DNA of 25,779 bases. It comes from a bacterium (GTDB lineage: Bacteria; Desulfobacterota; Anaeroferrophillalia; Anaeroferrophillales; Tharpellaceae). The position numbers were made by a program, and so were the translations under genes. The notes under the pieces were generated by a model. That model made no database searches, was not told the DNA's origin, and saw only the letters and a program-made list of their open reading frames with translations. The stretch lies in the NCBI GenBank assembly GCA_029935295.1, contig JAOZKP010000002.1, forward strand, positions 11,028 to 36,806. The letters run 5' to 3'. This document shows positions 1 to 8,913 of the stretch, in pieces; position 1 is the stretch's first letter, and each line of letters opens with the position of its first letter.

Positions 1-85
1 AATTTATCAGGTTGCGCCGCTGCTCAGCCCGGCCCGGTGAGATTGAATTGGTGAAATTGAAAAATAGATAAAGGAAAAAACAAAG

Positions 86-1513
86 ATGAAAGCAAAGCAA
101 CTCATAACAATTGCAGCCCTACTGGTACTATTCGCATTTGGTGTAAGCCAATGTTTTGGCCATGATCGAGCTGGCACCGACGACATCGACTATCAGATAA
201 TGGTTCAACGAGCTACACAAACGGCCATTTGGGCTATGCCTGGAGTAACTCTTGTTGATTTTGTAAAAGCAACAAAACGCGATTTAGGTGGTAAGCAGAA
301 CGACGTTGTTTACGTAACTAAACCATTTGATTCTAAATATGGTTTTTTAACAGCTAATGATGTGACAGCTTATTGTTGGGGTAATATTAGTACTGCTAAA
401 GGTCCGGTTGTAATTGAAGTGCCAGCAGCCACAGATAAGGTCAGTTATTTTGGCTCAATTGTGAACGCATGGCAGCAACCTCTTGAGGATATTGGGCCTG
501 CAGGTGTTGATAAAGGCAAAGGAGGAAAATATTTAATTCTCACGGCAGATTATAAAGGTGATATCCCAAAAGGCTATATCCCTGTTAAGTCAGACACGAC
601 TGAGTTAGGCTTTGCTTTTCGACCCAGATTATACAACGGCGCTACTGATCTGGATGCTGCAGAGTATGCACATACCATAAAAATCTATTACCTCTCGGAA
701 GCTGAAAATCCTCCTGCAACAACATTCTTAGATGCGACACATAAGTTTTATAGCAGCTTGCCAGTCTATAATCATATTTACTTTGAAGATATGAATCAGC
801 TCGTTCAAAATAACCCGGTTCGTCGACAAGATAAGGCGATGATTGCCTTGCTTAAAGATCTTGGCATTGAAAAAGGGAAGCCTTTTAAGCCCAGTGATAG
901 CCAAAAAAGTGCGATGAAGGAAGGTTTAAAATTGGCCTGGGCAAAAATGCAAAAAGATTTTACTACCGAAGGTAGAATATTGAAGCCACTTTGGAAAGGT
1001 AAGAACCAATGGATGTTTTGGAATTTTGCAAAAGGACAAGCACAGCTGGGCTTCCCTTTTGAAAGTGATGAGATGTTGTTAATTGAAGAACGTGCAAATG
1101 CTTATTTCTACGTGACGTATTTACCTAAATATTTAGGTGGAGGTACGTTCTATTTGACGGGTATCAGAGACAGTCAGGGTGAATTGTTTAATGGAAAAGA
1201 TACATACAAACTAAATGTTCCAAAGGACACTCCTGCGAAAGATTTTTGGTCGGTGATAGTGTACAGCATGGAGTCCAAAGGCTTTGTGCAAAATGCTCTA
1301 CGGGTTGGATTATCCTCTCGCAATACAGATACCATGCAAGTTAACGCTGATGGTTCCTATGATGTTTACTTTTCCCCTAAAGCACCGGAAGGAAAGGAAA
1401 GTAACTGGATCCCAACGGGTGAGGAATTTTTTCTGCTGTTCCGCCTCTACGGGCCGGAGAGTAAGGACTTCTTTAAGACTTGGTCATTGGGCGATGTTGA
1501 GAAAGTTAAATAG
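86..1513 (+). CDS. Exported DUF1254/DUF1214 domain protein
   Basis: A 475-residue protein with a hydrophobic N-terminal segment (about residues 5-24, followed by CFGHD) that looks like a Sec signal peptide, so it is probably periplasmic or outer-envelope. The first half (about 45-190) resembles DUF1254 and the C-terminal third (about 340-465, with FWSVIVY and the ending EEFFLLFRLYGP) resembles DUF1214. No enzymatic function is firmly established for the family. The ATG is preceded by AAGGAAAAAAC, a usable ribosome binding site. It stands alone on this strand and ends before a bidirectional terminator. A second member of the family lies at 17135-18619, so the organism keeps two in one catabolic region. 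The Cys near residue 23 lacks a proper lipobox, so I do not call a lipoprotein. Family call is fairly sure; role unknown. Confidence 0.8.
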   Translation: MKAKQLITIAALLVLFAFGVSQCFGHDRAGTDDIDYQIMVQRATQTAIWAMPGVTLVDFVKATKRDLGGKQNDVVYVTKPFDSKYGFLTANDVTAYCWGNISTAKGPVVIEVPAATDKVSYFGSIVNAWQQPLEDIGPAGVDKGKGGKYLILTADYKGDIPKGYIPVKSDTTELGFAFRPRLYNGATDLDAAEYAHTIKIYYLSEAENPPATTFLDATHKFYSSLPVYNHIYFEDMNQLVQNNPVRRQDKAMIALLKDLGIEKGKPFKPSDSQKSAMKEGLKLAWAKMQKDFTTEGRILKPLWKGKNQWMFWNFAKGQAQLGFPFESDEMLLIEERANAYFYVTYLPKYLGGGTFYLTGIRDSQGELFNGKDTYKLNVPKDTPAKDFWSVIVYSMESKGFVQNALRVGLSSRNTDTMQVNADGSYDVYFSPKAPEGKESNWIPTGEEFFLLFRLYGPESKDFFKTWSLGDVEKVK

Positions 1514-1685
1514 TTTCTAACAGCAATAAGGAAGAGATCAACGAGACCATTCAGAGAGAACCTGTTGAAGCGGGTGACCCGGAGCTTCTGGGCCACCTGA
1601 CATCGATACCCAGGTGAACCGGTGACACCACAAAAGACTGAAGCGCTATAGATTTATTGACCAACGGGATTTACTCCTTTCCCCG
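1514..1685. other. Intergenic stretch with small inverted repeats, no gene seen
   Basis: The DNA between the DUF1254 gene and the terminator holds short inverted repeats (CGGGTGACCCG at 1571-1581; CACCTG at 1594-1599 facing CAGGTG at 1611-1616). I recognise no gene, and the short frames in it resemble nothing I know. It may be remnant sequence from an element. Confidence 0.35.
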
Positions 1686-1739
1686 GGGTCAAAAAAAAAG
1701 AACGGTGAGCCTGGTGCTAACCGTTCTTTTTTTTGACCC
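1686..1739. terminator. Bidirectional rho-independent terminator
   Basis: Left arm GGGTC, nine A, GAACGGT (1686-1706) pairs with right arm ACCGTTC, eight T, GACCC (1720-1739), with a 13-nt loop. The inner GC-containing stem is followed by a T-run on both strands. It therefore suits both converging units: the DUF1254 gene (ends 1513) and operon A (ends at 1764 on the minus strand). Confidence 0.85.
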
Positions 1740-1763
1740 GTAAATCTTTGCTGCTAAATCGGA

Positions 1764-2534
1764 CTATGTGTTGGTTTGTGACATTGAGAGCACATGCATT
1801 TTGGACATGCCTCCGTCGATGAGAAGTTGAGTGCCCGTGATATAACTGGCTTGGTCTGATGATAAAAAGAGCACTCCATCTGCGATGTCATCCGGAGTTC
1901 CCAAACGAGGAACCGGACACGAGGTTTCAACTACTTTTTTAAACTCATCACTTGCATCCTTGCCATAAGTATTGTTGAGTATGAGGGTGTCGATTACTCC
2001 CGGAAGTATCACGTTGTGGCGGATTCCTGGTACCGTGATTACACAATCTTCGGTGAATTTAACCAGGGCTTCCTTGGCCATGCCGTAGGGACAGTAGCCC
2101 GGCAGTTGCAGGATGGCGGATGCGGAAGAGATGTTGACTACGACACCGTTATTTGCTGCCCGCAGAAGGGGGGCAGCATATTTAACGAAAAATACGGGGC
2201 CTTTGAGAAGGAGGTTCATCTGAAAATCGTAGACATCTTCAGTAATTGTTTCAGGGTTGTTGAGAGTCGCCGCCCCGGCATTGTTGACCAGCACATCGAG
2301 TCGGCCAAAATCTGTTTCTATGAACCGAACTAGTTCCTCAATAGCTTTAGGGTCGGAGGCATCACTGATTTTCGGGATGTATTTTTCTCCAAGAAGTTTC
2401 TGTGACTGCTCCAGAGCATCACCATTGATATCGCTGGCGATAACGGTTGCACCACCGGAGATAGCCTGTTTTGCGATCGCCAAACCAATGCCGTTGGCGG
2501 CGCCGGTTACCAGAAAGACTTTGTTGTTATGCAT
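1764..2534 (-). CDS. Short-chain dehydrogenase/reductase (SDR)
   Basis: A 256-residue classical SDR. The nucleotide-binding motif TGAANGIG begins at residue 10, NNAG lies at about 84-87, and the catalytic set is Ser137 (NISSASA), Tyr150 and Lys154 (YGMAK). The C-terminus has the usual ITGTQLLIDGG motif. It most likely oxidises a hydroxyacyl-CoA or alcohol with NAD(P)+. It is the last gene of operon A, after the thiolase, and may replace the wrecked 3-hydroxyacyl-CoA dehydrogenase at the front of the operon (inference). The start is supported by AGGAG nine bases upstream of the ATG. Length is normal for the family. Substrate cannot be told from sequence. Confidence 0.88.
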   Translation of the reverse strand: MHNNKVFLVTGAANGIGLAIAKQAISGGATVIASDINGDALEQSQKLLGEKYIPKISDASDPKAIEELVRFIETDFGRLDVLVNNAGAATLNNPETITEDVYDFQMNLLLKGPVFFVKYAAPLLRAANNGVVVNISSASAILQLPGYCPYGMAKEALVKFTEDCVITVPGIRHNVILPGVIDTLILNNTYGKDASDEFKKVVETSCPVPRLGTPDDIADGVLFLSSDQASYITGTQLLIDGGMSKMHVLSMSQTNT

Positions 2535-2597
2535 GTCATTTTTCTCCTTTTATCTTCGCTTGAGTGTTGTTGTAAGGGCTTGAATACTTCTGTATTT

Positions 2598-3863
2598 TCA
2601 GATAACTTTCTGGATACGTTCAAGGATATGAATTCCGATCGCCGCTTCCTCAAAGCCAAGGTTGCCACCACCATTTTCGGTCAGGCCCAGGCGGCAATTT
2701 TCCACCTGTCTGGAACTCGCTTCATGGCGGAGCTGAGTGACGATCTCATGAATTTGGCTCAAACCTGAGGCCCCAATCGGATGCCCCCGAGATTCAAGAC
2801 CGCCGGACGGGTTGACGGGCAGTTTCCCTCCCAGGGTTGTAGCTCCTGACTCTGCAAACACCCCACCCTCACCGAAGGGACAGAAGCCCAAGGCTTCAGT
2901 CTGATGAAGTTCTCCGTAGGCTGTGGCATCATGTACTTCAGCAAGGTTAATGTCTTTGGGGCCGACTCCGGCCATATCATAAGCTTTTTTAGAGGCTCGG
3001 CAGGAGATATCTTTTCTGTCCTCGGAGATCTTTCGTCTCGTGCCGGAGCCGAGCACGGATGCCAAGACCTTCACAGGCCGTGCAGCATCCAGGCGTTTTA
3101 AAAATGAACCGGAGCAAAGGATGGCCGCAGCACTACCATCTCCCACCGGGGCGCACATAGGTACTGTCAATGGCCAGTTAACCGACCGTCCCGCCAGGAT
3201 TTCGTCAATACTCATTTTCTTCTGAAATTGAGCATTGGGATTCATAGAACTGTGAAAATGGTTTTTGGAGGCGATCACAGCCAGTTGATGCCTGGTGGAA
3301 CCATATGTAGCCATGTGATAGCGTGACATCCCTGCGTAGACATCCATAAAAGCGCTGCGGTTTTCTCCCGCCCCCCCCGGATTTGAGTCTCCTTCCGGAA
3401 TTTCAAGGGGTAAGTTCATGTAGGCATCACGCCAAGCGGCAAAATGGGCATCCAGAGTTTCAACATCCAAACCGGTCAAAAAAGAACCAAATGTTTTCAC
3501 TCGGTCTTCGGAATAGAGTTTGTCTGCCCCTACTGCCAGAGTGCAGTCATACAAACCTCCGGCAACACCATACCAGGCATTATGGAAGGCAGTGGCTCCA
3601 CTGGCACAGGCATTTTCGACGTTGGTGATCGGTATCCCCTCGATCCCAAGCGGTTGCAATGCAACCTGCCCCCGGATACAATCCTGCCCTGAAAAATAGC
3701 CCCACATAGAGTTGGAAAAACTAGCTGACTGGATATCCTTAATTGATAAACCGGCATCAGATAGAGTCAATTTGACAGCCTCAGCAACAAGATCCTTTAT
3801 ACCAAGATCAAGGTATTTGCCAAACCTGGTCATACCAATACCAATTACATATACATCTTTCAT
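2598..3863 (-). CDS. SCP-x-type thiolase-like protein (operon A copy)
   Basis: A 421-residue thiolase-superfamily protein of the SCP-x/lipid-transfer thiolase group. The likely nucleophile is Cys86 in NACASG. His311 (EVHDAT) stands where classical thiolases have the HEAF/NEAF residue, and His361 lies in GHPIGASG. The C-terminal CxGGG motif of classical thiolases is replaced by ENGGG (396-400), a known feature of the SCP-x group. Expected role: CoA-dependent cleavage of a 3-ketoacyl-CoA, or a retro-aldol reaction as in Ltp2 relatives. Many relatives work with a DUF35 zinc/OB partner, and none is present here. It is very close to the protein at 20513-21766 (18 differences in the first 100 residues by direct count). 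Follows the ACAD after 20 bp. GGAGG lies 13 bases before the ATG, a rather long spacing. Confidence 0.85.
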   Translation of the reverse strand: MKDVYVIGIGMTRFGKYLDLGIKDLVAEAVKLTLSDAGLSIKDIQSASFSNSMWGYFSGQDCIRGQVALQPLGIEGIPITNVENACASGATAFHNAWYGVAGGLYDCTLAVGADKLYSEDRVKTFGSFLTGLDVETLDAHFAAWRDAYMNLPLEIPEGDSNPGGAGENRSAFMDVYAGMSRYHMATYGSTRHQLAVIASKNHFHSSMNPNAQFQKKMSIDEILAGRSVNWPLTVPMCAPVGDGSAAAILCSGSFLKRLDAARPVKVLASVLGSGTRRKISEDRKDISCRASKKAYDMAGVGPKDINLAEVHDATAYGELHQTEALGFCPFGEGGVFAESGATTLGGKLPVNPSGGLESRGHPIGASGLSQIHEIVTQLRHEASSRQVENCRLGLTENGGGNLGFEEAAIGIHILERIQKVI

Positions 3864-3883
3864 GATTAATCTTCTACCTCCCT

Positions 3884-5107
3884 TTACTCCACAATGCTGC
3901 GCCCGAAAATAGTCCGCGAAAGTATCATTTTCTGGATCTCATTTGTTCCTTCATAAATTTCTGCAATTTTAAAATCACGAAAAATCTGTTCGACTTTATA
4001 GTGTGATTTATCATGTGCAAGTTCTCTCATGAAACCATAACCTCCGAAGATCTGGACGGCATCACGAGCCATATTCCCGGCCAGTTCCGTGGCATAAAAC
4101 TTAGCACCAGCTGCCTCCGGTTCCGGGAATTCAATTCCCTGATCCATACGAAAAGCTGCTTTAAGGTATAAATTCCTTGCATGTTCTATCTCTATAGCTC
4201 TTTCGGCCATTTTGAATTGCCAATACTGAAATTGACCAATCTTTTTGCCGAAGGCAGTTCTCTCCTTCATGTAGGCTATAGACTCATCAAATGCTGCCTG
4301 GGCCATGCCTACACCAGTTGCGGCAATACCTACACGCCCATAAGTTAAGGTTCCTAGAGCCACATGCAGACCTTTACCAATCTCTCCAATTACATTTCTC
4401 TCCGGCACTTCTACATTTTCAAAATAGATATCACTGGTCAGTTGTCCTTTATTTCCCATCTTGCAGTCAGGTTCACCAACTCGGCATCCCTTAGAATCAA
4501 GATCGATGACCAGCATTGTTAATCGGCCATCGATGTTGACCAGGGCAGTCACGAAATCTGCAATACAAGCATTGGTAATAAAACGTTTTTGCCCACTAAC
4601 AATAAACTTATCTCCTTTAATTTCTGCTTTAGTTTGAACCGAGTCGGAACTTAAATCAGAACTGGCCAAGGGTTCTGTTGAAGCAAAACAACCAACTTTT
4701 TCAGCGATAGTCATTGGTTTTAAATAATTTTCTCTTATGTAATCAGAACCATATTCAAGGGCGTGACCTGCAAGAATGCAGTGCACGTCGTAGACGGCAG
4801 CAATGCTGTTGGAAGCATAGGCAAGTTCTTCAACTGTGACTACCGTAGCGCAACAAGGATATTTTAGATCCAAGCCGCCACATTGTGACGGGTAGGGAAT
4901 CTTAAAAAAATCTTCCTCCGCTAAAGCATTAAAGACATCCCTGGGAAAGCTTTCCCGGCTCTCATCAGTCGTGCCAATTTCATAGGCTCTGGGGGCTACA
5001 ACTCGATCACTGAATTCCCGTGCTTTAGCTCGAATCTCAATAGCCTCTTGAGGTAGAAGCAGATCGTGGTAAAGTCTATCTTGCATCCTTATAACTGATC
5101 CATTCAT
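3884..5107 (-). CDS. Acyl-CoA dehydrogenase (operon A)
   Basis: An ACAD of about 407 residues, soluble and FAD-dependent, expected to introduce a 2,3 double bond into an acyl-CoA and pass electrons to ETF. The flavin-site motif appears as STEPLASSDLS, a variant of TEPxxGSD. The late motif YEGTNEIQ carries the catalytic Glu at the MCAD/SCAD position. C-terminal RDAVQIFGGYGF and the IFRDFKIAEIYEGT block are typical. I place the start at the ATG at 5107 because AGGAG lies 7 bases upstream. An in-frame ATG at 5113 lies only 2 bases from that site. It sits between a dehydrogenase pseudogene (36 bp upstream) and the thiolase, and should be transcribed from the sigma-54 promoter at 5453-5469. Confidence 0.9.
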   Translation of the reverse strand: MNGSVIRMQDRLYHDLLLPQEAIEIRAKAREFSDRVVAPRAYEIGTTDESRESFPRDVFNALAEEDFFKIPYPSQCGGLDLKYPCCATVVTVEELAYASNSIAAVYDVHCILAGHALEYGSDYIRENYLKPMTIAEKVGCFASTEPLASSDLSSDSVQTKAEIKGDKFIVSGQKRFITNACIADFVTALVNIDGRLTMLVIDLDSKGCRVGEPDCKMGNKGQLTSDIYFENVEVPERNVIGEIGKGLHVALGTLTYGRVGIAATGVGMAQAAFDESIAYMKERTAFGKKIGQFQYWQFKMAERAIEIEHARNLYLKAAFRMDQGIEFPEPEAAGAKFYATELAGNMARDAVQIFGGYGFMRELAHDKSHYKVEQIFRDFKIAEIYEGTNEIQKMILSRTIFGRSIVE

Positions 5108-5149
5108 TATCATTCTCCTTTATTTATCATTGATGAATTTGTAAAAAGT

Positions 5150-5440
5150 TTAGCGTTTAGTGTAATCGCACACACCCTTACCGGTCTTTCTTCCGTAGCG
5201 CCCTGCTCTAACAACCTCAACTACCAGATCGACATTACTTGCTGCCACTTTAAGGTCAAGGGTAGGATTTATTCTTCCCAGAATTGAATCCATATCATCC
5301 TGAGTTATCTTTTTCTTTTCCACGCTGCGGCCGAGATTCTTTTTGATATTACTCATTCCACCGTCAACGAATCGTTGCTCAATATCCCTGATGGCCACTT
5401 CGTAGCCGGCCTGGGCACAGATAATTATGATGAATTCATC
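5150..5440 (-). pseudogene. Wrecked 3-hydroxyacyl-CoA dehydrogenase (internal deletion, lost N-terminus)
   Basis: The readable part aligns with 3-hydroxybutyryl/3-hydroxyacyl-CoA dehydrogenases. CAQAGYEVAIRDIEQ matches the end of the Rossmann entry, GRINPTLDLKVAASNVDLVVEVV matches the region near residues 60-90, then the frame jumps directly to RAGRYGRKTGKG, which belongs at the extreme C-terminus. Roughly 190 residues are missing, including the catalytic His/Glu region, and the N-terminal GxGxxG is gone. The open frame continues to 5530, but that upstream part contains a sigma-54 promoter and is probably not translated. It is first in operon A and in frame throughout, so a short peptide could still be made. 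I am confident it is not a working dehydrogenase. Confidence 0.85.
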
Positions 5441-5452
5441 TATATTTAATAT

Positions 5453-5469
5453 TGCAATGCTCGTACCAA
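5453..5469 (-). promoter_or_regulatory. Sigma-54 (-24/-12) promoter of operon A
   Basis: Read on the minus strand: TTGGTACGAGCATTGCA. It matches the sigma-54 consensus TTGGCACG-N4-TTGCA with a single change, and has the invariant GG and GC separated by exactly 10 bp. Expected transcript start is near 5442. It lies inside the nominal 5' end of the dehydrogenase pseudogene frame. The 42-bp inverted element at 5539-5580 starts 72 bp upstream of its GG. Confidence 0.82.
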
Positions 5470-5538
5470 GAGATTTACGCAGCATAACATATTGTAAATT
5501 AAAGATATTTTCAATGTACTCCGCAGGCAAGTATCGCC

Positions 5539-5580
5539 GTTGCTATTATATTGGCAGTTGAATGCCAATATAATAGCAAC
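5539..5580. promoter_or_regulatory. 42-bp inverted element (activator site) upstream of operon A
   Basis: Half-sites GTTGCTATTAT (5539-5549) and ATAATAGCAAC (5570-5580) are separated by 20 bp. The symmetry continues inward to give 18-bp perfect arms (5539-5556 and 5563-5580) around a 6-nt centre. There is no T-run on either side, which argues against a terminator for the activator gene. The same architecture occurs at 8914-8955 and 14210-14251, each before a sigma-54 promoter, so I read it as an upstream activator sequence. Confidence 0.8.
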
Positions 5581-5728
5581 TCCTATTGCTTTCGATTAAT
5601 GAGCACCTGAGGCATGGGGAAAGGGCTGGAATATTGTAATACAGGGATGGAGCCCAAACTTAACGAAGAGCTCGAAAGAGGGACATTTCCGGAAAGTCTA
5701 CTAGGGAGAATCCCGGACACTCAAACTA
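5581..5728. other. Spacer between activator gene and operon A control region
   Basis: About 150 bp downstream of the activator stop codon. It holds a few short inverted repeats (for example TTTCCGGAAA near 5687) but no convincing terminator and no gene I recognise. Confidence 0.3.
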
Positions 5729-8700
5729 TCAACGTAATCCGAGTTTTTTCATTCGCGCCACCAATGTGGTCCTTTTTAAACCCAGAATTTCACTGCCCCC
5801 CCCCGGCCCACTGAGTTTGCCGCCAGTTCTGTCAAGTACATATTCAATATACTCCCGCTGAAGTTCATCCATTGTCGGCAGGCCAACAAATGGGTGGTTG
5901 TCATTTTCAAGAGATCTCAATGGCAGATCAACATCCAGCTGTTCTCCCGAGGAGAGCAGTACAGCTCTCTCTACGATATTTTCAAGCTCTCTAACATTAC
6001 CCGGCCAATCGTAATGCTCCAACAATTTTTCGGTTTCCGGATCCATGCTTAGATTGGGACGGTGGTGTCTCTTGGTGAACAACTTGAGAAAATATCTCGC
6101 TAACAACGCAACATCACCATAACGATCCCGCAATGGGGGCACCTGCAAAGGAACCACGTTCAGCCGGTAATAGAGATCTTCCCGGAATCGACCGGCGGAT
6201 ACTTCTTCGGCCAGATTGCGGTTCGTAGCCGCAATCAATCGAAAACTGGAGCGCATTGGCCGAACACCGCCCAGCCTCATGAAACTATGCTCCTGAATGA
6301 CGCGTAAAAGTTTAACCTGGATAGATTTCGGCAGTTCTCCAATTTCGTCGATAAAAAGGGTTCCCTGGTCAGCCAATTCAAGTCGGCCAATTTTTTGACG
6401 ATCCGCTCCGGTAAATGCCCCTTTTTCATTTCCGAACAGTTCACTCTCAATTAATCCTTCCGGGATTGTGGTGGCATCCACAATGATATACGCCTTATCG
6501 CGACGGGGACTCATAGAGTGCACTTGGCTTGCTATCATCTCTTTGCCGACGCCGGTTTCTCCTGAAATTAAGATTGTCGAATCAGATTGGGCGGCTTTGC
6601 CCAGCCTTACCATCAACTCTTTCATAGCTCGGCTTTTATGTATAATAGAGTTGTCAGTAACAGATTCTTCATGAAGTGCTTTCTTAATAATTAAATCATT
6701 GCGTTCTTCTCTGATTTGAAAAAATTCCATTATTCTTTCTATCTGGCGACTAATATGGCTCATCATTTTAGCCAATATTTCGGTATCCAGGAAATCAAAA
6801 CAGTCCTCAAGATATGAATTGTCATGATAGAGAACAGCTTCAACCTTGCCTCGATTTTTTATCGGCAAACATAAAATTGCCTTAATGGATCTGGCAGAGT
6901 GAGTTGAACTCTTTTGACGGTTTCGATGCAAAACCGGCTGATTCTTTTCATGGGCTTTGATGACCATAGACAAACTTGATCGAAAACTGGCTGCCTCGAC
7001 ATCATTGATTGTCAAATTACAAGAGGCTTGGAGTTCAGGTTTATTGGTTTTATTACCGTCAGCAAACCAGAAAAGTCCACCACGTTCTGCGCCAAAAAAG
7101 CGATTTATGGCGACAATTGCCCGGGATAAAATTTCATCCTGACTGTGAACAGGAAACATTGATTCTGTCAGTTCTATGTATCGTTCAAATGAATCTTGAG
7201 GCGTTTCCGGCGAACGTCGGCAGCGCTGTTCGGAGCCAACAAGATATTTAAGATCATTCGGGAAGAAATCATTTGCATATCCCCCCAAAACTATCCAGGC
7301 TTTTTGTCCGCGCCGACGTCCTTCATCAAAATTTCCTCTAGAGATTTCAAGGCGAGCTCCCACTATAATAGATTTAGAGAGCTGGACAATATCTCCGGAT
7401 TGCTCCAGATAGGATTCGCTTTTTTTTAAGTCATTCAAAAGCCCTTTTATCGGTTTGTTTTCGCCTATTTTTTTTTGCACATCTAAACGAAGCGCCACAC
7501 CCAGCAGGTGAATATTGTTTTCTCTGATGGATCTCTCTTTCATCTGTTCTAAACCCATAGCGGGAAGAGGCTCTAACCCAAGCTTATCAAATTCATAAAT
7601 CATCTCCATAACCCATGGAGATGCAAATTGACGAACCAGACCGAATTCTGCAACACCTTCAAAGGCTTGGCCAATGATTTTACGGGCTTCAACTACCTGG
7701 CCGGATTTTATAGCTTTTAAGGTCTGCGCTCCTCTCGCTAGATACAATGCCAATTCATTGTCACTGGACTTAAGCTCTTCCATGATTTCGTCAAGATGGA
7801 TATTGGCTTCAGTTTCTCGGTTACTCAAAAATAATATTGTGCATAAAACAACCCTTGAGTTTAATCCCTGAGCATTGTCCGAGCGTTCTCTGGTCATTCG
7901 CCAAAGACAATCAAGAGTGCCGATGGCCCTGTGAAGCTCACCAAGATATAAGAGGGTATATCCGAGAAACATGGGTACCAAAGGGGTCATAAACTGACCT
8001 CTTTCTTGAGTTTCATATAATTTATGAGCCCGCTCCAGATATGGCAGTGCTTTTTTAAACAATCCCTGCATAAAATAAAACAATCCTGAAAAAACTGCGG
8101 ATTGGTCAAGCATGTCTTCATCTGATAATTCTTCGATCTCGTTGGTTCCCAACGACAGAGCCACAATGGCATCTTCACGGCGATCAGAAAAATAATAAAG
8201 TCGCCCCAAATGCATATTGATGATAGCGTGAGAGCGTCGATCGCCCAGTTTTTGCGAAACTTCATGGGCTCGGCTGAGGTGTTCAGGCAGTTTTGCCAGA
8301 TTTTTACCCAACTTAAAAGAGAGGCTGGACAATTGCAGGGTCACGGAGATATAGAGCGCTTTATGCTCTTCATCATCCAATAATCTTGCCAATATACCTG
8401 CAACTTGATTCAGATGACACCACGCTTGCTCGTGATTTCCCTCTTTTAAAAAATTCTCAGCGAGTAGCACCTGTAAATTTACAGCTTCTTTTTCTTGTCC
8501 GGCTTTGTCCAGCAGCTGGATCATTAACTTTGGATCTATTTGCTCATCCGGAGGAAGGTTCTGTAATTGATGTACGATTACCGTCATATGCTCAGGTGTA
8601 TTCATGTTAGAGAGTTTCTTCTTAATCGACACTGGTAAGTTTTTGCTGAGGGTAAATTGGTCTTCTTTATCCTGGACAAGCCACCCTTTCTCCTTGGCTT

Positions 8701-8842
8701 GGTTAATCACTTCAAATAGAGGGCCAGGCAGAAGCGGCACCAACTGTCCGATTATGGCTATAGAGACACTCGTTCCAAAAGCATCCAAGACTGCCAGAAA
8801 ATTCCATTGCTTATCTGAAAAATCAGGTATTTTCTTTTCCAC
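5729..8842 (-). CDS. Sigma-54-dependent activator: TPR-like, GAF, AAA+, Fis HTH
   Basis: With the GTG at 8842 the protein has about 1037 residues. That start is chosen because GAGGAG lies 7 bases upstream; an ATG at 8890 is in frame but has no clear site. Residues of roughly 100-550 are Leu/Ala-rich helical repeats of TPR/MalT-like character. A GAF-like ligand domain follows (about 560-700), then a sigma-54 AAA+ ATPase: Walker A GETGVGKE at 761-768, the sigma-54 contact loop GAFTGA at 808-813, Walker B with Asp832/Glu833. The C-terminus carries a Fis-type helix-turn-helix (GLKRTTLVARMKKLGLR). All elements for open-complex formation are present. It is divergent from operon C with a 42-bp inverted element between them, and operon A lies downstream. 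It probably senses a pathway metabolite or partner protein and activates operons A, C and D (inference). Confidence 0.93.
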   Translation of the reverse strand: MEKKIPDFSDKQWNFLAVLDAFGTSVSIAIIGQLVPLLPGPLFEVINQAKEKGWLVQDKEDQFTLSKNLPVSIKKKLSNMNTPEHMTVIVHQLQNLPPDEQIDPKLMIQLLDKAGQEKEAVNLQVLLAENFLKEGNHEQAWCHLNQVAGILARLLDDEEHKALYISVTLQLSSLSFKLGKNLAKLPEHLSRAHEVSQKLGDRRSHAIINMHLGRLYYFSDRREDAIVALSLGTNEIEELSDEDMLDQSAVFSGLFYFMQGLFKKALPYLERAHKLYETQERGQFMTPLVPMFLGYTLLYLGELHRAIGTLDCLWRMTRERSDNAQGLNSRVVLCTILFLSNRETEANIHLDEIMEELKSSDNELALYLARGAQTLKAIKSGQVVEARKIIGQAFEGVAEFGLVRQFASPWVMEMIYEFDKLGLEPLPAMGLEQMKERSIRENNIHLLGVALRLDVQKKIGENKPIKGLLNDLKKSESYLEQSGDIVQLSKSIIVGARLEISRGNFDEGRRRGQKAWIVLGGYANDFFPNDLKYLVGSEQRCRRSPETPQDSFERYIELTESMFPVHSQDEILSRAIVAINRFFGAERGGLFWFADGNKTNKPELQASCNLTINDVEAASFRSSLSMVIKAHEKNQPVLHRNRQKSSTHSARSIKAILCLPIKNRGKVEAVLYHDNSYLEDCFDFLDTEILAKMMSHISRQIERIMEFFQIREERNDLIIKKALHEESVTDNSIIHKSRAMKELMVRLGKAAQSDSTILISGETGVGKEMIASQVHSMSPRRDKAYIIVDATTIPEGLIESELFGNEKGAFTGADRQKIGRLELADQGTLFIDEIGELPKSIQVKLLRVIQEHSFMRLGGVRPMRSSFRLIAATNRNLAEEVSAGRFREDLYYRLNVVPLQVPPLRDRYGDVALLARYFLKLFTKRHHRPNLSMDPETEKLLEHYDWPGNVRELENIVERAVLLSSGEQLDVDLPLRSLENDNHPFVGLPTMDELQREYIEYVLDRTGGKLSGPGGGSEILGLKRTTLVARMKKLGLR

Positions 8843-8913
8843 GATCTTACTCCTCGTTAAAATTTTTATTTTGGACTCAGGCCATATCATAGAGTTAGTC
8901 AGAAAGCAACGCC

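Noticed and set aside
1284..1520. A 78-codon frame overlapping the end of the DUF1254 gene
   Set aside because: Shadow frame of the real gene with atypical composition and no ribosome site.
2759..2980. Open frame inside the thiolase gene beginning MIWPES, like the 5' extension of the activator frame at 8890
   Set aside because: It lies wholly inside a well-supported gene in another frame, and the shared six residues come from a chance match.
5614..5814. A 66-codon frame on the plus strand between operon A and the activator
   Set aside because: It overlaps the 3' end of the activator gene and has no ribosome site or recognisable similarity.
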